Both the position numbers and the translations under genes were made by a program. This document shows positions 1-11,528 of a DNA stretch of 44,247 nucleotides, in pieces (within the stretch, counting starts at the first letter, position 1; each line of letters starts with the position of its first letter). The notes beneath the pieces are model-generated. The model had not been told where the DNA came from. It worked only from the letters and a program-made list of their open reading frames with translations, and searched no databases. Origin of the DNA: Woeseiaceae bacterium (GTDB taxonomy: Bacteria > Pseudomonadota > Gammaproteobacteria > Steroidobacterales > Woeseiaceae). The stretch lies in NCBI GenBank assembly GCA_030065915.1, contig JASJCQ010000027.1:1-44247 (forward strand), in the 5' to 3' direction.

Positions 1-56
1 AACCTGCGACCTTCGGGTTATGAGCCCGACGAGCTGCCAGACTGCTCCACCCCGCA
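1..56 (-). tRNA. tRNA-fMet (CAT), 3' end cut by window edge
   Basis: Read on the minus strand, the sequence starts at 56 with TGCGGGG and continues through a D-arm and the anticodon arm CGGGCTCATAACCCG, whose anticodon is CAT. The GGG/CCC pairs flanking the anticodon loop are the initiator hallmark, and position 1 is T (C1 in E. coli), which would not pair normally with A72. The T-arm is cut at base 1, so the last ~20 nt are missing. The gene follows nuoN in the same orientation, a position known from other gammaproteobacteria where rimP-nusA-infB come next; that part is outside the window. Confidence 0.93.
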
Positions 57-70
57 TCGGCAGGATCGGG

Positions 71-99
71 ATACTACTCAGGTGACAGGGGGATTACAA
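71..99 (-). promoter_or_regulatory. Sigma-70 promoter for tRNA-fMet
   Basis: On the minus strand TTGTAA (94-99) and TAGTAT (71-76) are separated by 17 bp. Each matches 4 of 6 bases of the -35 and -10 consensus. The predicted start near 64 leaves a short leader before the tRNA at 56. The tRNA could also be read through from the nuo operon. Confidence 0.5.
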
Positions 100-155
100 G
101 CCCACAGACTACGAGTTCTACCTATACTGGCCAGGTAATCAGAATCCTTGGGAAA

Positions 156-1598
156 TCAGCCCAGTACGGCCAGGCACAATGCCCACAGCCAGCCTGGCAG
201 GATGCCCAGCGCGAGCACGGCTACGCCGTTTGCGCTCATTGCGAGCTTGGCGTCCGGGCCCATCTGCAGGACGGCCTGGTCCTCACCTTCCTCGAAGTAC
301 ATGAACCAGATGACGCGCAGATAGTAGAAGGCGCCGACAACCGAGGCGACAACCATCAGGATGGCCATGTCGACCATGCCCGCCTCGAGGACGACACTGA
401 TGGCATTAAGCTTGCCGAAGAAGCCGATGAATGGCGGGATACCAGCGAGGCTCAGCATCAAGAACAGCATCATCAGTGCGAACCACGGGCTTCGGGCATT
501 CAGACCCTTGAAGTTGGACACGTTCTCAGCCTCGTAGCCGCCGCGGCTCAGCAGGATGACCATGCCGAGAGAACCGAGGCTCGCAACGACATAGGTCAGC
601 GTGTAAAACAGCGCGGCTGCATAGCCCTCGCCCGTGCCGGGTACGATCGCCAACAGAATGAAACCGACATGGGCAATCGTCGAATAGCCCAGCATCCGTT
701 TGATGTTGGTCTGCGCAATGGCCGCCACGTTACCGAGAATCAGCGACAGCACGGCGACGACCGTGATCATGTCCGCCCAGACGTCATGGACCGTGCCAAG
801 CCCGTCGACGAGGATACGCAGCAGCAGCGCCAGCGACGCAAGCTTCGGCGCGGACGCGATGTAGACGGTCACCGGCGAACGCGCGCCTTCGTAAACGTCC
901 GGTACCCACATATGGAACGGTACGGCACCGAACTTGAACGCGATGCCGACGACGAGGAACGCAATACCGAACCACAGCGGCAGGCTGTTGATCTCGGGGT
1001 CGGCGGCAATCGCCGCGGCTATCTGGTCGAACTGCAGGTGACCGGTCGTCCCATAGATCCACGAGATGCCGTACAGCAGAGCGCCAGATGCTATGGCGCC
1101 AAGCACAAAGTACTTCATCGCGGACTCGGCCGAGTTCACGTTGTCCCGGTCGACGGCCACGAGCGCGTACAGAGACAACGCAAGCGTCTCCAGCCCCATG
1201 TACATGCTCAAGAGGCTGTTCGCGGACATCATGATCATCATGCCGAGCAGGCCGAACAGGCCCAGCACGTAGAATTCGCCGCGATGGATATTGTTTGCGC
1301 TCAGGTAGTCGCGCGCGTACAGGAAGCAGATCGCCACCAGGCCGATCGCGGAGACCTTCAGTACCTGCGACAGCGGGTCACTGACGTAGGCGCCAGAGAA
1401 CACGACGGTTCTCGCTTCCGGGGCCGTCGCGATTGTCACAATCATGGTCACGACGAGGCTCGCGATTGTCAGCCAGAATGTAATCGCCCGCTTCTCAGCG
1501 CTGACAAACAGGTCCGCGACGAGGATGACGCAGATCACGCCAAGCAGCGTGATCTCGGGGGCAGCCACAGGCCAGAAATTCATCATCTCAACCATCAT
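156..1598 (-). CDS. nuoN: NADH-quinone oxidoreductase subunit N
   Basis: 480 aa, a normal length for NuoN. It is one of the three antiporter-like proton-pumping membrane subunits of complex I. It is almost entirely transmembrane (about 14 helices). The family signature VPFHMWVPDVYEGARSPVT, followed by the helix with SAPKLA, lies about half-way along and carries the conserved lysine region of the proton channel. The start overlaps the nuoM stop by 4 bp, so the two are translationally coupled. Several Met codons cluster at the N-terminus (residues 1, 2, 5, 6), so the exact start is uncertain by a few residues. It is the last gene of the operon. Confidence 0.97.
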   Translation of the reverse strand: MMVEMMNFWPVAAPEITLLGVICVILVADLFVSAEKRAITFWLTIASLVVTMIVTIATAPEARTVVFSGAYVSDPLSQVLKVSAIGLVAICFLYARDYLSANNIHRGEFYVLGLFGLLGMMIMMSANSLLSMYMGLETLALSLYALVAVDRDNVNSAESAMKYFVLGAIASGALLYGISWIYGTTGHLQFDQIAAAIAADPEINSLPLWFGIAFLVVGIAFKFGAVPFHMWVPDVYEGARSPVTVYIASAPKLASLALLLRILVDGLGTVHDVWADMITVVAVLSLILGNVAAIAQTNIKRMLGYSTIAHVGFILLAIVPGTGEGYAAALFYTLTYVVASLGSLGMVILLSRGGYEAENVSNFKGLNARSPWFALMMLFLMLSLAGIPPFIGFFGKLNAISVVLEAGMVDMAILMVVASVVGAFYYLRVIWFMYFEEGEDQAVLQMGPDAKLAMSANGVAVLALGILPGWLWALCLAVLG

Positions 1599-3115
1599 CC
1601 GACCTTCGGCTGGCTAATCTGGGAGACGAGGTTTTCAATCGTCACGTTCATCATATCCACGAGCGGCGCCGGCCACAGGCCGACCAGCAGTACAGAAATC
1701 GCAAGTATCGACAGCACGACGAACTCTCTTGAGTTCAGGTCTTTCAGCGCCGCCACCTTGTCGTTCGCAATGTCGCCATAGACGACGCGTTTGATCATCC
1801 ACAGCGTGTAGGCCGCGCCGAGCACGAGCGTCGTCGCCGCGAGGAACGCGAACCAAAAGTTCGCCTTGAAGCTCGCGATGATCACCATGAACTCGCCAAC
1901 GAAGCCCGAGGTGCCCGGCAGGCCGGCATTGGCCATCGCGAACAGCACCATGAAGGCGGCGAACATCGGCATTGTGTTGGCGACGCCACCGTAGTCGGCG
2001 ATCATGCGGCTGTGCATGCGGTCATACAGGACGCCGACGCACAGGAACATCGCGCCGGAGATCAGGCCGTGCGAGACCATCTGCACCATGCCACCCGAGA
2101 TGCCCAGCACCGCCCCGCTGTCGCCGCCGATGTGCCAGTTCAGGAAGAAACCGAGCGTCACGAAGCCCATATGGGCAATCGACGAGTACGCGATCAGCTT
2201 CTTCATGTCTTTCTGCATCAGCGCGACGAAGCCGATGTAGACGACAGCAATCAGCGACAGCGCGATCATCAGGCCGGCGAAGTACTCGCTGGCGTCCGGC
2301 ACAATCGGCAGCGACAAGCGCACGAAACCGTAGCCGCCCATTTTCAACATGATGGCTGCCAGGATGACCGAACCGCCGGTGGGCGCCTCGACGTGCGCGT
2401 CCGGCAGCCAGGTGTGCACCGGCCACATCGGCACCTTGACCGCAAAGGCCAGCAGGAAGCCGATGAAGATCAGCTTCTGGGCGGTCATACTGATCGGCGC
2501 TTCCATGAACGCGAAGAGGTCGTAGGTTCCCGTCACGCGATACAGGTAGATGAACGCCACCAGCATCAGGACGGAGCCTAAGAACGTGTAAAGGAAGAAC
2601 TTGACCGTCGCGTAAATGCGCCTGGCGCCGCCCCAGACGCCGATAATCAGGAACATGGGGACAAGCATCGCTTCCCAGAAAACGTAGAACAGGATGCCGT
2701 CCAGGGCCGAGAACACGCCAACCATGAGCCCTTCGAGGATCAGAAACGCGGCGAAGTACTGGGCGGGGCGAATCTTGATGGTATTCCAGCCGGCGATGAC
2801 GACCAGCGGCGTGATAAACGTCGTCAGCAGGATCAGCGGTGCGGAGATGCCGTCGACGCCGAGGTAGTAGTAGACATTCAGCGTCTCGATCCACGGCACA
2901 CGCTCGACGAACTGCATCGACGCTGTCGTCGTATCGAAGCCCGTGTAGAGCAGGATGCTGATCAGGAACGTGACGACGCTAACGGCCAGCGACGCCTGGC
3001 GCATGAGACCTGCGCGCGACGACTCGGCATCGCCCCCATCACCCAAGGCGAGGATGACGAAGCCGCCGACGATCGGGGTCCAGATCAGGATGCTGAGCAG
3101 ATTAGAGAGTTCCAC
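1595..3115 (-). CDS. nuoM: NADH-quinone oxidoreductase subunit M
   Basis: 506 aa integral membrane subunit of complex I, antiporter-like, about 14 TM helices. The signature WPVHTWLPDAHVEAPTGGSV and the helix ILAAIMLKMGGYG place it as NuoM rather than NuoL or NuoN. The conserved Glu in the fifth helix region (FYVFWEAMLVPMF) and the Lys in LAFAVKVPMWP are present, as expected for a working proton channel. It starts 12 bp after the nuoL stop and ends overlapping nuoN by 4 bp. Confidence 0.97.
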   Translation of the reverse strand: MELSNLLSILIWTPIVGGFVILALGDGGDAESSRAGLMRQASLAVSVVTFLISILLYTGFDTTTASMQFVERVPWIETLNVYYYLGVDGISAPLILLTTFITPLVVIAGWNTIKIRPAQYFAAFLILEGLMVGVFSALDGILFYVFWEAMLVPMFLIIGVWGGARRIYATVKFFLYTFLGSVLMLVAFIYLYRVTGTYDLFAFMEAPISMTAQKLIFIGFLLAFAVKVPMWPVHTWLPDAHVEAPTGGSVILAAIMLKMGGYGFVRLSLPIVPDASEYFAGLMIALSLIAVVYIGFVALMQKDMKKLIAYSSIAHMGFVTLGFFLNWHIGGDSGAVLGISGGMVQMVSHGLISGAMFLCVGVLYDRMHSRMIADYGGVANTMPMFAAFMVLFAMANAGLPGTSGFVGEFMVIIASFKANFWFAFLAATTLVLGAAYTLWMIKRVVYGDIANDKVAALKDLNSREFVVLSILAISVLLVGLWPAPLVDMMNVTIENLVSQISQPKVG

Positions 3116-3127
3116 GAGTCCTGTTCC

Positions 3128-5098
3128 TTACCTGAACCAGACGAGCCAGCTCAAAAGCGCTGTCAGGCCGATGATCATTGCGAACGCATAGGTGTACAGA
3201 TAGCCGGTCTGGATCTGGCGGACGATGCCCGCGAGACGACCCACCGTGTTCGCCGTACCGTTGACGAGCCAGCCGTCGATGACGGTCTGGTCGCCCTTCT
3301 GCCACAGCAGGTTACCCAGCGAGCGGCCACCGCCTGCGAAGCCTTTGATCCACAGGTCGTCAAAGTAGTACTTGCGATCCAGCAGGTTGTAGAGCCCGCT
3401 GAATTTCTTGTGCATCGCCTCAGGAATGTCCGGACGCTTGAGCCACAGGTACCAGGCGGCACCCACACCGGCGGCCGCGAGCCAGAACACCGGCGTCATC
3501 GGCGCGTGCAGCAGCAATGCGAGGCTGCCGTGCCAGTGCGATCCGAGTTCCTGAAGCACATCCGGTCGCGCCGCAGACGTTACGATCGCGTCGCCGAAGA
3601 ACCCGCCGAACAGGATGGCTTCGACCGTGATCCAGCCGATGACGGCGGACGGGATCGCGAGCAGAATCAGCGGGCCGGTCACGACCAGCGGCGTCTCGTG
3701 CAGATGCGACTTGGTCTCGGCGTCCATGCGCTCCTCGCCATGGAAGACGAGGAAGAACATGCGGAACGAGTACAGTGCCGTCACGAAAACGCCGAGCAGG
3801 ACGCTTAGATAAGCGATCCAGTAAACGGCGCCCTGCCCCTTCCAGTGCGAATCGGCCACCGCCTCGATCAGCAGGTCTTTGGAGAAGAAGCCCGCGCTGC
3901 CCGGGAAACCGATCAGGGCCAGCGAACCGATCAATGCCGTCCAGTACGTGATCGGCATGTACTTCTTCAGGCCGCCCATTTTGCGGATGTCCTGTTCGTG
4001 GTGCATCGCAATAATGACGGAGCCGGCCGCAAGGAATAGCAACGCCTTGAAGAACGCGTGCGTCATCAGGTGGAAGATCGCGGCGCTGTAGGCCGACGCG
4101 CCCAGCGCCACGGTCATATAGCCGAGTTGCGACAGCGTCGAGTAGGCGACGACGCGTTTAATGTCGTTCTGGACGATGCCGAGCAAGCCCATGAAGAAGG
4201 CTGTGATGGCGCCGATGACGATGACGACAGATAGTGCCGTGGTCGTCAGCTCATAGAGCGGCGACATCCGCGCCACCATAAAGATGCCCGCCGTGACCAT
4301 CGTGGCCGCGTGGATCAGCGCCGAGATTGGTGTCGGGCCCTCCATCGAATCCGGCAGCCATACGTGCAGCGGCGCCTGCGCCGACTTACCCATCGCGCCG
4401 ATGAACAGCAGGATGCAGATCACGGTCATCGCATTCCAGGCCGTGCCCGGGATGACCTCGAGAGTCTCGCCGGCAATGTAGTCCGCCTGGCCGAACACGG
4501 TCGCATAGTCGAGCGAGTTGGTCAGCATGACGACGCCGGCGATACCGAGGATAAAGCCGAAGTCGCCGACGCGGTTGACCAGGAAAGCCTTCAGGTTCGC
4601 GAAGATCGCGGTCTCTTTCTTGTACCAGAAGCCGATCAGCAGGTAGGACACGAGGCCGACCGCCTCCCAGCCGAAGAACAGCTGCAGGAAGTTGTTGGAC
4701 ATGACCAGCATCAGCATCGAGAACGTGAACAGCGAGATGTAGCTGAAGAAACGCTGGTAGCCCGGGTCGTCGTGCATGTAGCCGATCGTGTAGATATGCA
4801 CCATCAAAGACACGAAGGTCACGACACACATCATCAGCGCCGACAGACGATCGACAAGGAAGCCGACTTCCATGCGCAGGCCGTCCGTGACGGCCCATGT
4901 GTAGACGCTGATATTTTCAGGAGACGCCCCGCCCCAGACCATCTGGTACAGGACGACGAAGGACAACGCACAGGACAGGCCGACACCGAGGATCGTCAGC
5001 CCGTGCGCGCCGGCGCGGCCGACCTGCTTGCCGAACAGCCCGGTGACAATCGCCGCGATCAATGGCGCAAGAACAATCGTCAGGTAGTAGTTATACAT
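3128..5098 (-). CDS. nuoL: NADH-quinone oxidoreductase subunit L
   Basis: 656 aa, the usual length of NuoL, the distal antiporter-like subunit of complex I. The motif LHVWLPDSMEGPTPISALIHAATMV around residues 240-265 is diagnostic, and the conserved Glu in FFGWEAVGLVSYLLIGFW is present. The C-terminal 100 residues hold the amphipathic lateral helix (with many charged residues, WLKRPDIPEAMHKKF onward) and a final TM anchor, so the pump-spanning arm appears intact. It sits 6 bp after nuoK. Confidence 0.97.
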   Translation of the reverse strand: MYNYYLTIVLAPLIAAIVTGLFGKQVGRAGAHGLTILGVGLSCALSFVVLYQMVWGGASPENISVYTWAVTDGLRMEVGFLVDRLSALMMCVVTFVSLMVHIYTIGYMHDDPGYQRFFSYISLFTFSMLMLVMSNNFLQLFFGWEAVGLVSYLLIGFWYKKETAIFANLKAFLVNRVGDFGFILGIAGVVMLTNSLDYATVFGQADYIAGETLEVIPGTAWNAMTVICILLFIGAMGKSAQAPLHVWLPDSMEGPTPISALIHAATMVTAGIFMVARMSPLYELTTTALSVVIVIGAITAFFMGLLGIVQNDIKRVVAYSTLSQLGYMTVALGASAYSAAIFHLMTHAFFKALLFLAAGSVIIAMHHEQDIRKMGGLKKYMPITYWTALIGSLALIGFPGSAGFFSKDLLIEAVADSHWKGQGAVYWIAYLSVLLGVFVTALYSFRMFFLVFHGEERMDAETKSHLHETPLVVTGPLILLAIPSAVIGWITVEAILFGGFFGDAIVTSAARPDVLQELGSHWHGSLALLLHAPMTPVFWLAAAGVGAAWYLWLKRPDIPEAMHKKFSGLYNLLDRKYYFDDLWIKGFAGGGRSLGNLLWQKGDQTVIDGWLVNGTANTVGRLAGIVRQIQTGYLYTYAFAMIIGLTALLSWLVWFR

Positions 5099-5104
5099 GC
5101 CGCG

Positions 5105-5410
5105 CTACCCTTTCATCTCGTTCAGTTCTTGCACATTGATGGAGCGCTTGTTGCGGAACAGCACCACCAGGATGGCAAGACCGATCGCCGCCTCGGCGGC
5201 CGCCACGGTCAGGATGAAGAAGACGAACACCTGGCCCAACTCATCGCCCAGGTAACGCGAGAAGGCGATGAAGTTGAAATTGACCGCCAGCAGCATCAGC
5301 TCGATGCACATCAGGATCAGGATCAGGTTGCGTCGATTGATGACGATGCCGATGATGCTCAATACGAACAGCATCGCAGACAGCGTGAGATAGTGTTGAA
5401 GGCCGATCAT
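5105..5410 (-). CDS. nuoK: NADH-quinone oxidoreductase subunit K
   Basis: 101 aa, three TM helices, the standard size of NuoK (Nqo11/ND4L). Conserved acidic residues in helix 2 ([15 protein letters not shown]) and helix 3 ([13 protein letters not shown]) correspond to the two glutamates of the E-channel of complex I. The start overlaps the nuoJ stop by 4 bp and nuoL follows after 6 bp. Confidence 0.97.
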   Translation of the reverse strand: MIGLQHYLTLSAMLFVLSIIGIVINRRNLILILMCIELMLLAVNFNFIAFSRYLGDELGQVFVFFILTVAAAEAAIGLAILVVLFRNKRSINVQELNEMKG

Positions 5411-6012
5411 GACTTTTCTTCCGCATCCATCTTCACGATGCGTACTCGGTCCTTGGCCTGAACCGCGACCTGCGCCGAGATGTCCTGCACCTTCAGGTTG
5501 GGTCGCTTGCGCATCGTTAGCGTAATGGCCGCGACGATAGCGAGAAGCAGCACCACGGCCGCGATCTCGAAGGCATAGACATGCTCCGTGTACAGCACTT
5601 CACCCAGCGCCTTCGTGTTGTCGTAGCCTTCCGGCAACGGCTGGAAGTTGCCGCCGACCTCTTCATCAGAGCTGCGCAGCCAGATCAGGTTAATCAGCTC
5701 GAAGGTCATCAACGCAGCAATCGCCAGCGCGGGCGCCGTGTAACGGCTCATGCCTTTCTTGACGGCCTCGATGTCGACTTCGAGCATCATGACGACGAAC
5801 AGGAACAGCACCATGACCGCGCCGACGTAGACCAGCACCAGCACGATCGCCAGGAACTCGGCCTCGGCCATGAGCCACAGGATCGCAGCCTGGAAGAACG
5901 TCAGAACTAGGAACATGATCGAGTGGATCGGGTTCTTCGAGAACACGACGCCGCAGGCGGCGCCAAGCAGCACCAGCGAGAAGGCATAAAAGAGGATTGA
6001 ATGAAAAAGCAT
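5407..6012 (-). CDS. nuoJ: NADH-quinone oxidoreductase subunit J
   Basis: 201 aa, five predicted TM helices, matching NuoJ (Nqo10/ND6). The motif [20 protein letters not shown] contains the conserved Tyr and pi-bulge helix 3 region that moves during the catalytic cycle. The last ~35 residues form a hydrophilic tail that is variable in the family. The start lies 8 bp beyond the nuoI stop and the end overlaps nuoK by 4 bp. Confidence 0.97.
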   Translation of the reverse strand: MLFHSILFYAFSLVLLGAACGVVFSKNPIHSIMFLVLTFFQAAILWLMAEAEFLAIVLVLVYVGAVMVLFLFVVMMLEVDIEAVKKGMSRYTAPALAIAALMTFELINLIWLRSSDEEVGGNFQPLPEGYDNTKALGEVLYTEHVYAFEIAAVVLLLAIVAAITLTMRKRPNLKVQDISAQVAVQAKDRVRIVKMDAEEKS

Positions 6013-6020
6013 TGCTCGTC

Positions 6021-6509
6021 CTAGCGGTAATTCGCGTCCGCCGCCTTGTCGGCCGAAATCATCGCGTCGTACTTGTCACCTACTGCCAGCAACTTGTCCT
6101 TGGTCATGATGTTCTCGCCGGGCTTCTCCATGTGGTACTCGTGGATACGTGTCTCGACGATGGCATCGACCGGGCAGGCCTCTTCACAGAAGCCGCAGTA
6201 AATGCACTTGAACAGGTCGATGTCGTAGCGCGTCGTGCGACGCGTGCCGTCATCCGCGACATCGGATTCGATCGTGATCGCCAGCGCCGGGCACACGGCC
6301 TCGCACAGCTTGCAGGCGATGCAGCGTTCCTCCCCGTTCGGGTAACGACGCAATGCGTGCAGGCCACGGAAACGGTGTGACTGCGGCGTCTTCTCCTCCG
6401 GGTACTCCAGCGTCACGCTCTTCTTGAAAAAGTTCTTCGACGTGACCCTGAGTCCCTTCAGGAGCTCCCAGAGGGCAAAGGTTTTTACGTAGCTAACCAG
6501 TTTGCTCAT
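6021..6509 (-). CDS. nuoI: NADH-quinone oxidoreductase subunit I
   Basis: 162 aa peripheral iron-sulfur subunit carrying clusters N6a and N6b. Two ferredoxin motifs CxxCxxCxxxCP are complete: C63, C66, C69, C73 and C102, C105, C108, C112. The N-terminal amphipathic helix ([15 protein letters not shown]) anchors it to the membrane arm. All eight ligands are present, so electron transfer to NuoB should be intact. It lies between nuoH (18 bp gap) and nuoJ. Confidence 0.98.
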   Translation of the reverse strand: MSKLVSYVKTFALWELLKGLRVTSKNFFKKSVTLEYPEEKTPQSHRFRGLHALRRYPNGEERCIACKLCEAVCPALAITIESDVADDGTRRTTRYDIDLFKCIYCGFCEEACPVDAIVETRIHEYHMEKPGENIMTKDKLLAVGDKYDAMISADKAADANYR

Positions 6510-6527
6510 AGTCTCTTGCCTCGACGC

Positions 6528-7592
6528 TTACGCCCACGGGCCAACATTGGCCCAGGCCGCCACAGCCTCGACGGCAATCCAGATAATCGTTACAGGGATA
6601 AACACCTTCCATCCGAGCCGCATGATCTGGTCATAGCGGTAACGCGGGAACGTCGCGCGGAACCAGAAGAAGGAGTACATGAAGAAACAGATCTTTGCGA
6701 ACAGCCAGTGGAAGCCGGGCTCGGTCAGGAAGCTTAAGACCGGAATGCCGTTCAGGAACGTCCAGCCTTCGAATGGCGACGCCCAGCCGCCGAGGAAAAA
6801 GATCGCCGTCATGCCGGAGATCAGGACCATGTTGGCGTATTCGGCGAGGAAGAACAGCGCGAACGCGACGCCGGAGTACTCGACGTGGAATCCCGCGACG
6901 ATCTCGGACTCACCCTCGGCAACGTCGAATGGCGCGCGATTCGTCTCAGCCACGCCCGACACCCAGTAGACAATAAACAGCGGGAACAGCCAGACCAGGA
7001 ACCAGTTAGAGACCCCGCCCTCTTGCTTCGCGATGATATCGCCGAGGTTAAGGCTGCCGGCGGCCATAAGGACACCGACCAGCGCGAAGCCCATCGCGAT
7101 CTCGTAGGCGACGATCTGAGCGGCCGAACGCATCGCGCCGAGCAGTGCGTACTTCGAGTTGGTTGCCCAACCGGCGAGGATGACGCCGTAGACGCCAACC
7201 GACGTCAGCGCCAGGACATACAGCAGCCCCGCGTTGATGTCCGCAATAACGAAGCCCGGATGCAGCGGCATGACGGCCCAGGTGGCCAGCGCCGGGATCA
7301 ACGACAGCAACGGCGCAATCACAAACAGGAACTTGTTGGACGCGGTGGGTACAACGATTTCCTTGATCAGCAGCTTGATTACATCGGCAAACGGCTGGCC
7401 AAGACCCATCGGGCCGACGCGGTTCGGTCCGACACGCGCCTGCATGCCGCCGATGACCTTGCGTTCAAAGTATGTCGAGAATGCCACCGTCAGGATGACG
7501 CCGACCGTGACGATCAGGATCTTGAACGTCGACAAGATGACGTACTGGAGCATAGGATCCAGGGATTCCCAGATGCCCACCACGAAGCCCAT
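6528..7592 (-). CDS. nuoH: NADH-quinone oxidoreductase subunit H
   Basis: 354 aa with about eight TM helices, the quinone-chamber subunit (ND1). Diagnostic motifs are [21 protein letters not shown] near residue 58 and [20 protein letters not shown] near residue 217, which form the quinone-channel loop with its acidic residues. The ATG overlaps the nuoG stop by one base (TGATG). Length and motifs are typical. Confidence 0.98.
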   Translation of the reverse strand: MGFVVGIWESLDPMLQYVILSTFKILIVTVGVILTVAFSTYFERKVIGGMQARVGPNRVGPMGLGQPFADVIKLLIKEIVVPTASNKFLFVIAPLLSLIPALATWAVMPLHPGFVIADINAGLLYVLALTSVGVYGVILAGWATNSKYALLGAMRSAAQIVAYEIAMGFALVGVLMAAGSLNLGDIIAKQEGGVSNWFLVWLFPLFIVYWVSGVAETNRAPFDVAEGESEIVAGFHVEYSGVAFALFFLAEYANMVLISGMTAIFFLGGWASPFEGWTFLNGIPVLSFLTEPGFHWLFAKICFFMYSFFWFRATFPRYRYDQIMRLGWKVFIPVTIIWIAVEAVAAWANVGPWA

Positions 7593-9727
7593 CAGTCGGT
7601 CACCTCTTCACCGCGTGCCCGTTTTGCCGCCTGCGTCTGCTGCAGCGCGTTGGCGCGCCGCACGAGCCCGTCTACCGAGTAGATGGGCAGGTCGACCGCG
7701 AGCGACGGCGCATCTTCGCCGTTGACTGACTTAAGCGGTGTCGACGCGGCAATCGCCTTCGGTGTATCGACATCGCCGACAGCCTCGCGAGCCTCCGCGA
7801 GTACGTCGTCGCTGCTGACATAGTCGAAGCCTTCCGCCTCGACGAGGTTGCCTAGCACCCTCAATACCTTCCATGCCGGGCGAGCCTCACCGACCGGGTG
7901 CGCAAACCCGGCGAAACTCTGCCAGGTGCCCTCGACGTTGACGAAGGTGCCCGACGACTCGGCCCAGGTGCCGACGGGTAGCAGCAGGTCCGCCTTGTCG
8001 AGCAGCGCGTCCGACACGAACGGTGTCAGTGCGGCAACGAACTTGTGATCGCCAAACTCGGCGAGGTCGGAATCCGGTTCGACATTCAGCAGTACGATCG
8101 CGTCGAGCGAACCACGGGCAATCTTGTCGGCTGTCAGGCCGTCTCCAGCCTTCGTGGGCAATACGCCAACCTGGCTGAGACCCGCTGCGTTCGAACCTTC
8201 GGACAGCGTACCGAGCTTTGTGCCGGTCGCGTCCGCGATAAACGCAGACAGGGCGCGGACGGCAGAATAAGCCGGATGGCGAAGCGCAATATTTCCAACA
8301 AGCACAAGTCCGTCGTCGGCCGCGCCGAGCGAATCGGCGATGGCGCGATGTGTGTCGCCGGCCTCCACACCCTCGCACAGATCCCGGATGGTGCCCGACA
8401 TCGATACGCCGGTTGCGGCGGCAACACCTGCGAGCATTTCGACGAGACCGGAACCGCCCAATGACGCGTGTACATCGAAGAAGTAGTCGTTCTCGCTGCC
8501 GTTGACGAAGCTGACCTTCGCGCCACCGACGGCCGCCTTGCGGATACGGTGCGCGATGATCGGCGCTTCGGAACGTATGTTCGATCCAACGACCAGGATG
8601 GCGTCCTGTTTCTCGACGTCGGCAATGTCGCAACCGAGGTACGGGAAGGCCGGGTCATTCGCCTGGTCGGCGAAGTCACGCTGCCGGATACGATGGTCGA
8701 TGTTGGCTGTACCGAGCTGGCGGGCAATCGCCGCAGCGAGGTAGCCCTCTTCGACCGTGGCGCTCGGTGACACCAGCATGCCGCTGGACTCGCCCGCTGC
8801 CTTCAGCGTCTCGGCGAGCAGCTCCAGGGCCTCGTCCCAGGTGGCATCGCGCCATTCGCCGCTTTCTTTGATCCGGGGCGCTTCAAGACGATCGCTGCTG
8901 TAGATCGCCTCGTAGCTGAATCGATCGCGATCCGAGATCCAGGTCTCGTTGATAGCCTCGTTGTCGCGCGGGACGATGCGCTTCACCGTGCCTCGAAGCA
9001 CGTGGGCATAGAGATTGGAGCCGACACAATCATGCGGCGAAACAGCCGCGACCTGCGTCATTTCCCAGGCACGCGCACTGTAGCGATACGGCTTGTTATT
9101 CAGCGCGCCAACCGGGCACAGGTCGATGATGTTGGCAGACAGTTCGTGGTCGACACTCTTCTCGACGAAGGTTCCGATCTTCATGTTTTCGCCGCGTTCG
9201 GTCGTGCCAAGCTGTTGGATGCCGGAGACCTCTTCGCCGAAGCGCACGCAGCGCGTGCAGTGAATACAGCGCGTCATATCCGTCGATACGAGAGGCCCGA
9301 TGTCCTTGTCTTTGACGACTCGCTTGCCGTCGTTGTAGCGAGAGATATCGCGGCCGTAGCCTATCGCGAGGTCCTGCAATTCGCACTCGCCGCCCTGGTC
9401 ACAAATCGGACAGTCCAGCGGATGGTTGATCAGCAGGAATTCCATCGTCGCGCGCTGCGCTGCGATAGCTTTCGGCGAACGTGTGAACACCTTCATGCCG
9501 TCGGCCACCGGCGTCGCGCAGGCCGGCAGCGGCTTCGGCGCCGGTCGTCCGCCCATCTCGGCCTCGACGAGGCACATGCGGCAGTTCGCCGCGATGCTCA
9601 GCTTCTCGTGATAGCAGAATCGCGGAATGTAGGTGCCGACAGCGTCGGTGGCCTCGATGACCATCTGGCCTTTCTTCGCCGTTACTGGCTGGCCGTCGAC
9701 TTCTATGGTGACTGTATCGTCGCTCAT
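7592..9727 (-). CDS. nuoG: NADH-quinone oxidoreductase subunit G (75-kDa iron-sulfur subunit)
   Basis: 711 aa when started at ATG 9727 ([12 protein letters not shown]), 2 bp after the nuoF stop. An open frame runs further upstream but overlaps nuoF and has no family match. Cluster N1b ligands C38, C49, C52, C70 and cluster N5 ligands H102, C106, C109, C115 are visible, followed by the two N4 groups [15 protein letters not shown] and IDLCPVGAL. The rest is a molybdopterin-oxidoreductase-like domain without cofactor. The extra N7 cysteine motif found in the E. coli protein is absent, and the protein is about 200 residues shorter than in E. coli, as in Paracoccus and mitochondrial types. Confidence 0.97.
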   Translation of the reverse strand: MSDDTVTIEVDGQPVTAKKGQMVIEATDAVGTYIPRFCYHEKLSIAANCRMCLVEAEMGGRPAPKPLPACATPVADGMKVFTRSPKAIAAQRATMEFLLINHPLDCPICDQGGECELQDLAIGYGRDISRYNDGKRVVKDKDIGPLVSTDMTRCIHCTRCVRFGEEVSGIQQLGTTERGENMKIGTFVEKSVDHELSANIIDLCPVGALNNKPYRYSARAWEMTQVAAVSPHDCVGSNLYAHVLRGTVKRIVPRDNEAINETWISDRDRFSYEAIYSSDRLEAPRIKESGEWRDATWDEALELLAETLKAAGESSGMLVSPSATVEEGYLAAAIARQLGTANIDHRIRQRDFADQANDPAFPYLGCDIADVEKQDAILVVGSNIRSEAPIIAHRIRKAAVGGAKVSFVNGSENDYFFDVHASLGGSGLVEMLAGVAAATGVSMSGTIRDLCEGVEAGDTHRAIADSLGAADDGLVLVGNIALRHPAYSAVRALSAFIADATGTKLGTLSEGSNAAGLSQVGVLPTKAGDGLTADKIARGSLDAIVLLNVEPDSDLAEFGDHKFVAALTPFVSDALLDKADLLLPVGTWAESSGTFVNVEGTWQSFAGFAHPVGEARPAWKVLRVLGNLVEAEGFDYVSSDDVLAEAREAVGDVDTPKAIAASTPLKSVNGEDAPSLAVDLPIYSVDGLVRRANALQQTQAAKRARGEEVTD

Positions 9728-9729
9728 AC

Positions 9730-11036
<1,307 letters not shown>

Positions 11037-11037
<1 letters not shown>

Positions 11038-11528
11038 TAGTCGAGCCCGTCCACGATGCGATCGAATTCCTCGATCGTCAGGTTCTCGTGATACACGTGA
11101 TCCACCATCATCATCGGTGCCCCGCAGCAGGCGGCCAGGCACTCTTCTTCCTTCTTCAGGAAGACGCGGCCGTCCGGCGTGCTCTCACCGAGCTTTATGC
11201 CCAGCTTCTTTTCGGCATGCTCGACGAGCTCTTCCGCGCCGCGGAGCATGCAGGAGACGTTCGTGCAAATGGCCACGTCATGTCGTCCGACCGGTTTGGT
11301 CTGGAACATCGAGTAGAACGTCGCGACCTCGTACACCTGGATGGGCGGCATCTCGAGATAGTCCGCCACCGCATCCATGATGTCCGTCGTCAGGTAGCCC
11401 TTGTTTTCGTGTTGTGCCGCATGCAGTGCACCGATCACAGCAGAGCGCTGCTGATCCTCAGGGAAACGGGATTTCCACTGGTCGATCGATTCGGTCACGT
11501 GTGCGGACAGTGTCGTTCCTTCGCTCAT
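11037..11528 (-). CDS. nuoE: NADH-quinone oxidoreductase subunit E (24-kDa)
   Basis: 163 aa thioredoxin-fold subunit holding the 2Fe-2S cluster N1a. The four ligands follow the family pattern: C88 and C93 in CTNVSC, then C130 and C134 in CLAACC. The N-terminal helical part contains the conserved AQHENKGYL and [15 protein letters not shown] segments. Start and stop are both coupled: ATG overlaps the nuoD stop (4 bp) and the stop overlaps nuoF. Confidence 0.98.

Noticed and set aside
4310..5461. 383-residue open frame on the plus strand opposite nuoL-nuoK-nuoJ
   Set aside because: Composition (Arg, Asp, His, Gln) is typical of antisense shadows in GC-rich DNA and it covers three confirmed genes.
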